Shown here: positions 35,886 through 46,215 of the stretch, piece by piece
Layout: each line of letters starts with the position of its first letter
Position numbering within the stretch: the stretch's first letter is position 1
Assembly (NCBI GenBank): GCA_023238725.1
Contig: CM041539.1
Coordinates: 24,268,104 to 24,332,103, forward strand
Length of the DNA: 64,000 bases
Reading direction: 5' to 3'
DNA from: Scortum barcoo
Taxonomy: Eukaryota > Chordata > Actinopteri > Centrarchiformes > Terapontidae
The notes under the pieces: generated by a model
What the model saw: the letters and a program-made list of their open reading frames with translations, nothing else
Databases searched by the model: none
Told to the model about the DNA's origin: nothing
Translations under genes and position numbers: made by a program

Positions 35886-37910
35886 TCAAATTCAAATTCA
35901 AATTTATTTATTTAGAGCCCAAAATCACAAACATTGTTTGCCTCGGAGGGCTTTACAATCTGCACAGTTGTGACACCCTCTGTCCTTAGACCCTCGAACC
36001 GAGTCAGGAAAAACTTCAAAAAACCCTTTATGGGAAAAAGAAGAAACCTGAGGAAGAGCCACAGATGAGGGATCCCTCTCCCTGGGACGGACAGACGTGC
36101 AATAGATGCCACATGTACAGAGAACATCATCAATCATATTATGGAATTATACATGAGTCGTAATAAGCTGTAGCTATACTGAGTTCATTGGTTTAGTCCA
36201 TGTGTGAAGGTATCACAGGTAATGGAAATGAGTCTGTGAGTCCAGGTGCATCTCTAGATGTCCTCATATGGAGCTCTGGGCCACTCGACCTTCTCTCCAC
36301 AGCACAGACACAGATCATGTCCCCACCAGGCCAGTGAACCTCAGACAGATGGACCACAACCAGAATCAGTGAGGAACCTGCAAGACTGGAGAGAACAAAG
36401 AGGACCGGGGCTCCGGCAGTAACATGCACTTTACAGGACATAAGAGTATTCACATTAACCGCTTTGACACTTTAGCCAATTTAACTACTTTAACCAGTTT
36501 AGCCACTTTAACCAGTTTCTAAAAGTGACTCCAGTTTGCACTACTACCATAATATGAGTAAAGGAAGCAGAGGAAGAGGAAGCAGAGAAAGAGGAAGCAG
36601 AGACAGAGGAAGAGGGAGAGGTGCCCGATGCATCATGGGAGCCCTGCCCCCCGGCAGTCTAAACCTATAGCAGCATAACTAAGGGCGAGCCTGTGCCCAC
36701 CCTAACTATAAGCTTTATCAAAAAGGAAGGTTTTAAGGTTTTAAGTCTATTCTTAAACACTGACACTGTGTCTGCCTCTCGGACCCAGACTGGGAGCTGG
36801 TTCCAGAGAACAGGGGCCTGATAGCTGAAGGCTCTGCCCCCTAGACTACTTCTGGAAACCCTGGGAACTACAAGTAAGCCTGCGTTTTGGGAGCGCAGCG
36901 CTCTAGTCGGTTGATAAGGAGTTATCAATTCATTAAGATATGATGGTGCCAGACCATGCAGAGCCTTATATGTGAGGAGTAGGATTTTAAAATCCACTCT
37001 AAATTTTACAGGGAGCCAATGCAGAGAAGCCAATACTGGAGTAATATGGTCTCTTTTCCTGGTTTTAGTCAGCACCCAGAGCAGCGGCATTCTGGACCAG
37101 CTGTAGAGTCTTTAACGACTTGTTTGGGCAGCCTGATAAAAGTGAATTACAATAATCCAGCCTGGAAGAGACAAATGCATGGACTAATTTTTCAGCATCG
37201 CTTTGGGACAAAAAGTGCCGAATTTTTGCGATGTTGCGCAGGTGGTAAAAAGCAGACCTTGAAATATGCTTAATATGGGTGTCAAAGGACATATCCTGAT
37301 CAAATAAAACACAGAGGTTCCTTACAGTGGTGCCTGGAGGCCCGAGTTAATGCCATCCAAGCAAGGCTATCTTAGGAGAAAGCGTGTTCCTCAGGTGTTT
37401 CGGACCTAATAGGATCACTTCAGTTTTATCTGAGTTCAACAACAGGAAATTTCTGGTCATCCAAGCCTTTATATCTTTAAGGCAGGCATGGAGTTTCAGG
37501 AGCTGATCAGTTTTGTGTGGCTCCACTGATAAATATAATTGGGTGTCATCAGCATAACAATGGAAATCTATGGAGTGCCTCCTGATGATATTGCCATTGC
37601 CAAGGGGCAGCATATACAAAATAAACAGAATTGGACCTAAGCACTGAACCTTGTGGAACTCCATGACAGACTTTAGTATGCACAGAGGATTCATTATTAA
37701 TATGGACAAACTGAGACCGATCTGATAAGTATGATCTGAACCAGTTTAATGCAGACCCTTTAATACCAAGCAGTTTTTCCATTCTCAGCAACAGGATGTG
37801 ATGGTCAACTGTATCAAAGGCAGCACTGAGGTCTAACAGGACAAGTACAGACAGAAGCCCTCTATCTGATGCTGTCAACAGGTCTTGAGTGCAACAACAA
37901 CACAAAAAAT
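35886..37910 (-). mobile_element. 5'-truncated CR1/L2-type LINE
   Basis: Minus strand. Reverse transcriptase motifs: LLDLSAAFDTVDHHILL, GVPQGSV, FHCYADDTQLYLSV (YADD active site), LNSDKTEVILLGP, and the C-terminal HITPVLASLHWLPVKFRVDF with LLLTYKALHGLAPSYL. A 3' untranslated region follows down to 35886, ending at AAATTTGAATTTGAA-like repeats. Frames shift several times (around 37.6 and 37.3-37.1 kb), so it is inactive. It lies inside the gap between the two Gly/Ala-rich exon candidates. Confidence 0.85.
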
Positions 37911-38240
37911 CCTACACAGGTTCCTCACAGACCGAAGGAGCCCCATAGTTCTGAAAGGTGATAGGCAGGGTTGTTGATGTTAAATATTTACAGGTTTTAT
38001 GAATTTTAAAAATATGTGCTGCTGATTGTAGACATGGTCTAAAACTGGACTATTCATAGCCAATAAATCCTGCTCCATATCAGAGCTAAAGTATAGAAGC
38101 AACATTGAAATGACATCTGTTGCTCCTGTACAATCACATTTTTTATATATTACAAAAAATATCCCTTTTAAGGGGCTCCGTACAAACCAATAACAATAAA
38201 TTATATCTTGATAAAAACAAACTTGTTTATCTTCCTGCAG

Positions 38241-38335
38241 GTGCTGGAGGAGCAGCAGGAGCAGCAGGAGCAGCAGCGACCGGGTTGGCTCTCCGTCTGA
38301 CAATCCTAAGTATACTGTGTTTTCACCTACAATAA
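38241..38335 (+). CDS. Possible terminal exon of the Gly/Ala-rich gene
   Basis: Acceptor CTTCCTGCAG at 38231-38240, then, in phase with the exon at 35712, GAGGAAGAAGAAATGLALRL and TILSILCFHLQ to a TAA. The stop overlaps an AATAAA polyadenylation signal at about 38332-38338, as in a compact 3' end. No identified upstream start exon. Could be an ISG12-like gene, a pseudogene or chance. Confidence 0.3.
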
Positions 38336-38931
38336 AACAGGCAACTGCAAGTCATGTCATGTACTAAACAGCACTTAAGTCATCTAAGCCATGCAGCCAA
38401 AATGTTTTGAGCAATGAATCTGTAAAACCTCACAAAGCTACTTAATCAGTGTGTCCTCTCTAAATATTTCCACTGCTCAGTGTCCACCAGAAAAGACTTA
38501 ACAAGTAAATGAATGAAAGCATTCACTGGTTTGTTTTTCAATAAAAGCAGCATGACTTGCAACTGTGGAAAGTCTACATTTTTTCTTCTGCCTGTCCTGT
38601 TATCCTGTTGACACACAGTCAGTGCTCTTGTCACTGTGCTGACGGCACAGTTACTTAGGCCTATATGGATAACCTGCGGTTCAAATGGGAATCAAAGAGC
38701 AGCACCAATCATTAAAACTCAGCAGTGGAATCAACATTTTTACAGGACTGTGGATGCTGCAGACAACAGTCTGTAAGATGCTGTCACATCAGTATGGCAG
38801 GAGCACCTTTTTATTTTCACCTGTGAAAAAATGACACATCAACTTACAAAACATTTGCTCTGCAATCACTTTGCAGAGAATTTGTCACTATCAAAAAAAT
38901 AATCTCAATTTAAGTGTGAACAAGATTATAT

Positions 38932-39012
38932 TTGACTATATTTGATTATATTGGCTGATCTTCAAACTTTTATAAAGTTTGAAGATCAGCCAATATAATC
39001 AAATATAGTCAA
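38932..39012. repeat. Perfect 39-bp inverted repeat (hairpin)
   Basis: Arms 38932-38970 and 38974-39012 are exact complements around the 3-base loop TAT. AT-rich. It can form a cruciform in DNA or a long hairpin in RNA. Confidence 0.95.
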
Positions 39013-39071
39013 TATTTAGCCAATATAATCAAATATAGTCAATAGTCAGACAATACAATCAAATACAGTCC
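38989..39071. repeat. 30-bp direct repeats next to the hairpin
   Basis: Three copies of GCCAATATAATCAAATATAG with spacing 30 bp (starting about 38989, 39019 and 39049). The third has several substitutions. The first copy is the right arm of the hairpin. Confidence 0.88.
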
Positions 39072-39309
39072 ACAACTTCGCTTCACTCAAGATGTTGCAC
39101 CACAATACATCACAATACAAAACAAAACAATACGTTTGTGCAGCTTTTCACACTCAAGTTTAATGTATGCACACAATCATTTGGATCTTTTGGGAGTCAT
39201 GTCATCTATCACACTGTGAACTGTCAGCAGTGTGATGGCTGTCTGAATATTATAGTCTTGAAAAAAGTCCTTGTTCTGCTCCAGGAATCTAAAATCACTT
39301 TGTGAGAAG

Positions 39310-42300
39310 ATGATTAAGATAAGATCTTTTATTGAATCCACAGTGGGGAAATTCCACTGTTACAGCAGCTCAAAACAAGTAAAAGAGACATTAAATAATA
39401 GACAAAAAACACACAAAGACAAAGACAAAAAAAAAACAGTATGTACAATAAATAGTGTGAATAATAATAATAACAACAACAGAAAAGAAAGAAACAGAAA
39501 CAGTATTTATATACACAGCCTCACCCAGTTAGATGTGCTGTGGTGAGGTGTTATTGCACAGGTGAATATGGATATGTAGCAGATATGAATTAACAGTATA
39601 GTAAATGAGTGGAATGAAAAAAAGACCATAAAGTGCATGGCTAGGACATCAGTAAACATCAGTAAACATCAGTGCAATGATGAAACATCAGTAAACATCA
39701 GTCCTACTGTGGTATGGAAAGTGTTTGTTACAATGACAAAGATTTATAGTGCAGCATTAAACAGTCTGATGGTGTTTGGGATGAAGGACCTGCGGAAGCG
39801 CTCCTTCCTACACCTTGGATGTCTGAGTCTGTTGCTGAAGGAGCTGCTTAAGGCCCCCACAGTCTGATGCAGAGGGTGGGAGGTGTTGTCCATGATGGTG
39901 GACAGTTTGGCCAGAGCCCTCCTCTCCCCCATCACCTCGATGGAGTCCAGGGGGCAGCCACAGACTGAGCTGGCTCTTTTAATCAGTCTGTTGAGCCTCT
40001 TCTTGTCCCGCTCAGAACACCCCCCTCCCCAGCAGACCACTGCATAGGAGACCACAGATGCCACCACAGTCTCATAAAAAGTCCTCAGCAAGTGGCCTGC
40101 ACACACCAAAAGATCCCAGCCTCCTCAGCATGTAAAGGCGACTCTGACCCCTCTTGTAGAGCGAGTCAGTGTTGTCAGTCCAGTCCAGTTTGTTGTTTAA
40201 GTGAACACCCAGGTACTTGTACGTCCTCACTCTCTCGATGTCAAGTCCCTGGATGTTCATTGGTGCAATGTCAGATGAGGGTTTCCTGCTGAAGTCGATC
40301 ACCATCTCCTTTGTCTTGTTGGCATTGACTTGAAGGTGATTCAGCTCACACCAGTCGACAAAGTCCATGATGACCTTCCTGTACTCACAGTCGTTCCCCT
40401 CTGACACACATCCCACAATGGCAGTGTCATCGGAGAACTTCTGGAGGTGGCAACTGTCCGTGGAGTATGTGAAGTCCGATGTGTACAGGGTGAAGAGGAA
40501 AGGTGAGAGGACTGTTCCCTGGGGGGCACCTGTGCTGCAGACCACCACATCGGACACACAGTCCTGCAGTTAGTGACCCATGCAGCCAGCTGGTCGCTGG
40601 CCCCTGCTCTCTCCAGGTTCACCCTGAGCAGTGAGGGGTGGATCGTGTTGAAAGCACTGGAGAAATCAAAAAACGTAATCCTCACAGTGTTTGCCAGCGT
40701 CCTCCAGGTGAGACAGGGATCTCTGCAGCAGGTAGATGACGGCATCATCCACCCCAATGCCGGGTTGGTATGCAAACTGCAGGGGATCCATGTTTGGGCT
40801 CACCAGGGGGCGGAGGTGCCTGAGGACGATCCTCTCCAGTGCCTTCATCAGGTGAGATGTTAAGGCCATGGGTCTGAAGTGGTTGGGCTCCTTGGGGCGC
40901 GAAGTTTTAGGGACTGGAACCACACAAGAAGTCTTCCACAGGACAGGAACTCTTTCCAGACTCAGGCTCAGGTTGAAGATGTAGCAGACCACCTGACAGA
41001 GCTGGTCTGCACAGTCCCGGAGGAGTCTGGAGCTGATGCCGTCAGGACCCGTGGCTTTCCTGGCTTTGATCTTCTTCAGCTGCGTTCTTCACCTGATCCA
41101 CTGTAGGTGTGAAGAGATTAGGAGAGGGAGGGGGTGGAGGAGAGGAGCACTGTAGAGATGGTGGTGAAGGCGGGGGGGATGGTGAGAGCCCCAGAGATGG
41201 TGGAGGTGTTGATGGTGGTGAGGGGGCGTGCAGGCAGAGGGAGCTGGAGGTGGGCTGGTCTGTGCTCAGGCTGAGGGGGGTGGAGGTGGGTCCAGTATCA
41301 AATCTGTTGAAGAACAGATTTAGCTTGTTGGCCCAGTCTCTGTCTCCAGGCTCAGGGTTCCTCCTCTCGTTTTTACCCTGTCCTGAGATAGCTTGGAGCC
41401 CTCTCCAAACCTCCCTCGCGTTGTTTTGCTGCAGGTGGTCCTCCATTTTCCTCCTGTAGCTGGCCTTGCACTCTTTGGATCTTCCGTTTAAGATCCCTCT
41501 GCACCCTCCTCAGTTCATCTCTATCGCCAGACTTGCTGTTTGAGAAACACCGTACCTCTCTTGGTGGGCACGGTGGTTTCTACACAGAAGTTTATGTAAT
41601 CTGTGATGCAGTCCGTTAAATTATCAGTGTCCTGTTTGTGTGGCCCACAGAGCACCTCCCAGTCCGTGGTGTCAAAACAGTCCCTCAGTGCATCACTGGC
41701 CTCCTCAGACCATTGCTTCACACGCCTTTTGTTGGGGGGCTGTCTCTTCACCATAGGTGTGTAAACAGGGCGCAGATGGACCAGGTTGTGATCTGAGCGG
41801 CCCAGCGGGGGGAGGGGTGATGAGCTGTAGGCCTGCTGTGTTTGCAGACAGCAGGTCCAGAGTTTTATTGTCCCTGGTGCAGCAGTTCACGTCCTGGTGG
41901 AAGTTGGGGAGAGTGGCAGACAGGGAAGCGTGGTTAAAATCCCCGGTGATGAGGAGAAAGGCTTGAGGATGCTCTGTCTGAAGCTGTGCCACAACACTGT
42001 GGAGAAGCTCGCAGGCTGCATCTGCGTTGGCCGAGGGAGGGATGTATGTCGTTATTGCGATGACATGTGAAAACTCCCTCGGCAGGTAGTAGGGCCGGAT
42101 GCTCACAGCCAGCAGCTCAATGTCCCTGGTACATCGTTGCTCCTTCACATGGATGTGTCCAGGGTTACACCACTTGTCGTTCACAAACAGCGCAAGTTCC
42201 CCAGCCCTTCTTCTTACCACTCTCCCTTATATTCCTGTCCGCTCTGAGAGATAAAGTGTGTCCGGGGTGAGGTGGTTCAGCCGGGTCTCTGTGAAGCGCA

Positions 42301-42780
42301 TCAGGCTCTCCGGTCCTCCCGCTGCAGCCTCAGCGCAGCGCCAGCTCTTCATCTTGTTCGGCAGAGACCTCACGTTTCCCGTGATAACAGATGGAAGGCA
42401 GGTTTGTACCGTCGTCTCCATTCACGGCGCTTAACTCCGGCTCTGCTCCCCCTTCTCCTCCTCCGAAGTTCAGCGGGGGTCTCCAGTCTCTCCCCAGGGG
42501 TTAGCCGAGCCTGGCTAAGCGCCAGCAGCTGCTCCCGAGTGTAAACAACCGGAGCAGGGCTGAATGTGTTGGCTGACACGGAGTTTAAAAGTCCGCAAAA
42601 AAGTAAAAAGCACAACACCAGTCTCACCAGCTTCACATCTAAGTGTGGGACGTGAGCAGGAGCGACTAGTAGTGTAGGCCGAAAAACAGTAGTAAAGAAA
42701 AGTTAAAAGTATAAAAAAGTCAAAAGTTAAACTGGGTTTTGTGAACAACTCAAGTGTTTGCTCCAACAAAGTGTCTTCAG
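39310..42780 (-). mobile_element. Nearly full-length CR1/L2/Rex1-type LINE, degenerate
   Basis: Minus strand. From its 5' end: N-terminal basic segment (PAELRRRRRGSRAGVKRRE, about 42.4-42.6 kb); apurinic endonuclease domain (NVRSLPNKM, VAITTYIPPSANADAACELL-like frame, ITGDFNHASLSATLPNF; 41.7-42.4 kb); linker TTDWEVL and NLTDCITDYINFC (41.5-41.75 kb); reverse transcriptase (DPLQFAYQPGIGVDDAVIYL, FFDFSSAFNTIHPSLL, KFSDDTAIVG; 40.07-41.0 kb); C-terminal RCRKERFRRSFIPNTIRLF (39.75 kb). The 3' end near 39313 has TTTCCCCACTGTGG and a short AATAAAAGATCTTATCTT tail. At least five frameshifts or stops break the frame. Confidence 0.88.
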
Positions 42781-42899
42781 GTCGTTGCTCTCATTTTGTT
42801 TCATATGTATGGGAACAATAGAGTCTTTGCTATTTCTGTGCATGATGACCAGAATTGACATGAATGATCAGTTTTACTGCTTTATCAAATTATCTAATT

Positions 42900-42998
42900 C
42901 TGCTTTTATTTCCCTTCATTGTTGTTTTTGAGCTGCTGTAACAGTGAAATTTCCCCACTGTGGGATCAATAAAAGATTATCTTATCTTATCTTATCTT
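42900..42998 (+). repeat. LINE 3' end, opposite orientation
   Basis: GTGAAATTTCCCCACTGTGG and ATCAATAAAAGATT, then four ATCTT units. It matches the 3' end of the LINE at 39.3 kb but on the plus strand, placed about 120 bp beyond that LINE's 5' end. Confidence 0.7.
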
Positions 42999-43585
42999 AA
43001 AAAAGATGCAGCTGTCAGTTTGGAAAAAATGACAGCATTACATTTTGTTTTCACACCATATACGACTTTTGTCCTTGTTATTTTATTTTATTTTATTTTA
43101 CTTATACTACTTGTATTCTCAGTTAGAACTTGTAGAGGTTAAAAAGATTGGCAAAGTGATATTTGTATTGTATCACACTGACTGTGAGTGTTCAGTCGTC
43201 CTGTTGTTGAACAGTAAAGTGGACCAAGTTAAGATGACTTGAAATGACTTTTATCTTACGTTCTCTCATAGTTAACTCTGAGAAAAGGCAGTGTTACATA
43301 ATTATCATTAGTAGAGGTGGTAGCAGTATTAGCACTAGTATCATGAACTAAGGTGTGGCCTTTCAACAGCTCTGAGCAGAACAACATATATATACATATA
43401 CAAGATCAATATGTTGCACAAAACTGTGCAGCTTTTTCATTTAGATAACAGCTACATCATCAATATTTATGCTTCTTGCAGTACTTGCTATATCTTTCTC
43501 AATATTTGCTACTTACTGTTTATTGTCATGCACAGACATACCAAATTCTTTGTATGTATAAATGTGTTTAGTAATAAACCTGACT

Positions 43586-43742
43586 CTAATTCTGAAGGCC
43601 AAGTCTGCAGTTGAGAACACTCCCTGTCAGATGTCTGGTGATAAGGAGCTCTTCCCTCAGTTTCTCCCTGAGTCGGTCATGGAGGACATGTTTGAGTAGC
43701 ACGGATCCTGGATAAGACACACCAAGATCAAGGTTAACAGAC
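43586..43742 (+). pseudogene. Gene-like sequence left of the BEL insertion
   Basis: After an acceptor-like CTGCAG (43610) the frame reads MSGDKELFPQFLPESVMEDM from 43631, then FE and a TAG at 43697-43699, and continues HGSWIRHTKIKV. Composition looks coding. I do not recognise the family. The insertion cuts it at 43742; the other side resumes at 51315 in a different frame. Confidence 0.4.
43738..43742. other. Target-site duplication, left (CAGAC)
   Basis: Identical to 51310-51314; the 4-6 bp duplication expected of BEL/Pao integrases. Confidence 0.93.
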
Positions 43743-44274
43743 TGTAGGTGCCATATGCACACGTCCATGTATTTTATATTGAGTCCCTGATTACAGACTA
43801 CTGGAACATGGAACTTTATTTTGAATTATTATTATTATTATTATTTGCACTATTATCAGCAGTTTTACTTCTGGTGATGTACCACAGTACATGATTTATG
43901 TTTACATAGAAATGTTTTGGTTGGACAATGTTATTGCGTTGTAACTTCTGATTCAAAGGTGCGCCTGTCGCTTTATAGAATTTTGACCTAGTCATGACAC
44001 CGTAGCTGGGGAGAGAGTGTGCCTGTGAGAGGCAGGAGTCTCACGGTTTTCTGACCGTGCAAGAAAAATTCTGTGCTGTGCTGTGGAATATATGCCGTGG
44101 AACTTTTTTATTGAACAACAATGTATGTTATTGTTTTGCATTTATTATTTTTGTAAAAAATAAATCTACAAAAAAAAAGGCATCACTGGGAAGAAACTTT
44201 ATTAAATGAAGACACGCGTCAGCCATGGACGCCTTGTTAAGATATTTGGTAGATTTTTATTGGGAAAACCTACA
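43743..44274 (+). repeat. BEL/Pao 5' LTR
   Basis: Starts TGTAGGTGCC, ends GAAAACCTACA. It contains an AATAAA at 44159-44164 that can serve as polyadenylation signal, and ATT triplet repeats near 43830. Confidence 0.95.
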
Positions 44275-44463
44275 TTATTAGTCAGAAAACCCCTACTCCT
44301 TCTGAAAAAAGGACGTTTGGAAAGAATGGAAGACTGGATGGAACCGTGAACTGCTTAAAAGGACGACGTTAGCGAGGCTTTCGGTCGAAGGTAACCCGTG
44401 CTTTGGGGACTGAACATAAACAAGCAGCTACTTGTAAGCAGTGAAACGTTGCATTGCTAAGTC

Positions 44464-46215
44464 TTGAAACCTGTCGATATGGAAGAAGAGCATGAGGAGC
44501 TAAGAAAACGAGAACCTAAAATGACTGAGAAGGCTGTTGAGAAAAAAGTGCACCGACTAACTCAATCTAGGAAGGCTAAGCTAGGTCACATAACTAGCCA
44601 AGCTAACGACCTCGAACGGCTAATGGAAGATGATGCTAACGTAAACAAAGTTAAACGAAAATTACGTTTGGATTATCAGGATGCGCTAGGCGGATTGTGC
44701 AAGATAAATGATGCTTTAAAACAACTACTGAATGAAGAGGAATTAGAGAGGGACCAGCGTTCATGGTATGAGCCTAAACTAATGCACATCCGTGATTTCA
44801 TGCAACATGTGGAAATGTGGGTAAAGGAAGCTGAGGAGCGCGCCATTCAGGCTAAAGACTGCGACATAGAGATAAATCCCACGGACAGTGTGCACAAAGC
44901 AATAAGAGTAGAAGGCGTGGAGCTGACGTTGGTAGTAAAGTTTCCACTACTTCCTCCGCGCGCATCAAAGGCTGAAGTAGAGAGAGCTGCATTACTTGCA
45001 AGGGCTGCAGCTTTAGAAGAAAAGCAAGATCTTGAATGCCAAGAAGCTGAATTAAAAGCAAAGAAAGAATCTCTAGACCTGAAAACTGCCCTTGCAGCTT
45101 CTGATGCTAAACTCAAAGTGTTGCAAAATTATGAAAATGAACGCTTATCACATACAAGTCATGCAGGTGTAATGACTATTGATTCTGGATATCTATCACC
45201 ACCCACACATCAAAATCCAGTCATTACTATGGACAATGGACACAATAGTGAATTCAGATCGCTTCAACCCCAGTCTACTGCTGTACAACGATCCAATGGT
45301 AATCATGTAGTGGATCATTATACCGTGGAAGCACTATGCAGTGTCATGACACGCCAAAACAACATAACTGAGTTAATGATGAAACAACAGAAAATGATGA
45401 CATTGCCCCCACTAGACATCCCTACTTTCAGTGGCGATCCACTAGACAACAACTTGTTAGTGCGAGCCTTTGAACACGGTGTAGAGTCCCGCACTGAAAG
45501 CTTTAAAGATCGGCTCTATTTTTTAGAGCAATTCACCAGTGGACAAGCGAAAGAACTAGTAAAGAGTTGCCTTCACATGAAGCCAGAAGCAGGCTACTGT
45601 AAAGCCAGACAGCTCCTTAAAGAGCATTTTGGAAATGATTACAGGATTGCTACAGCCTATATGAACAAAGTTTTGAAATGGATGCTTGTTAAGCCAGAGG
45701 ATGCGGAGGCTTTAAATGCCTTTTCACTGTTTTTGACTGCATGCAACACCATGTCCGATGTGAGCTATATGGAAGAATTAGATAATTTTGCAAATTTGAA
45801 GGCCGTTGTAGCAAAGCTTCCATTCAAGTTACGTGAAAGATGGAGAACTGTGGCATGTGGCATACAGGAGCAAAGTGACAGGAGAGTCAAGTTTAAAGAT
45901 TTAGTTGAGTTTATCAACAAGCAGGCAAAGATTGCACTCCACCCAGTCTTTGGTGATATAAAGGATGGCACTGTGACTAAATCGGCTTCAACTAAACCAA
46001 GCACTTACCAAGAGCAGAAAAGGGGTGTAATTAAGAAGACATTTACCACAAGTGCCACACAATTATACATGCAAAGGAAAGGCAATGATTCAACAGAGAA
46101 GACCAATCCCGTCTCCCCCACAACATCAGGGAGTCATGCAGCAAGCTTAAAGGCAAACCACATAAAGAGAAACTGGAGTTCCTTAAAGTCAAAGGGCTTT
46201 GTTTTTCCTGTCTGA
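44464..46215 (+). CDS. BEL/Pao gag-like ORF
   Basis: 583 codons. N-terminal charged coiled coil (about residues 1-60), a second Ala/Glu/Lys-rich coiled coil (about 168-225), then the DUF1759-type Pao gag domain from LPPLDIPTFSGDPL (about residue 313) to about 470. The frame closes at 46215 just before the CCHC zinc knuckle, which lies in another frame. In this family gag and pol are usually one long frame, so a frameshift near 46.1 kb is likely. An ATG at 44479 is an alternative start. Confidence 0.85.
   Translation: MKPVDMEEEHEELRKREPKMTEKAVEKKVHRLTQSRKAKLGHITSQANDLERLMEDDANVNKVKRKLRLDYQDALGGLCKINDALKQLLNEEELERDQRSWYEPKLMHIRDFMQHVEMWVKEAEERAIQAKDCDIEINPTDSVHKAIRVEGVELTLVVKFPLLPPRASKAEVERAALLARAAALEEKQDLECQEAELKAKKESLDLKTALAASDAKLKVLQNYENERLSHTSHAGVMTIDSGYLSPPTHQNPVITMDNGHNSEFRSLQPQSTAVQRSNGNHVVDHYTVEALCSVMTRQNNITELMMKQQKMMTLPPLDIPTFSGDPLDNNLLVRAFEHGVESRTESFKDRLYFLEQFTSGQAKELVKSCLHMKPEAGYCKARQLLKEHFGNDYRIATAYMNKVLKWMLVKPEDAEALNAFSLFLTACNTMSDVSYMEELDNFANLKAVVAKLPFKLRERWRTVACGIQEQSDRRVKFKDLVEFINKQAKIALHPVFGDIKDGTVTKSASTKPSTYQEQKRGVIKKTFTTSATQLYMQRKGNDSTEKTNPVSPTTSGSHAASLKANHIKRNWSSLKSKGFVFPV

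Noticed and set aside
38989..39071. CRISPR-like array (30-bp spacing repeats)
   Set aside because: The repeats are contiguous without unique spacers and the DNA is vertebrate.
41042..41459. Proline- or glycine-rich frames on both strands
   Set aside because: Part of the degenerate LINE between endonuclease and reverse transcriptase.
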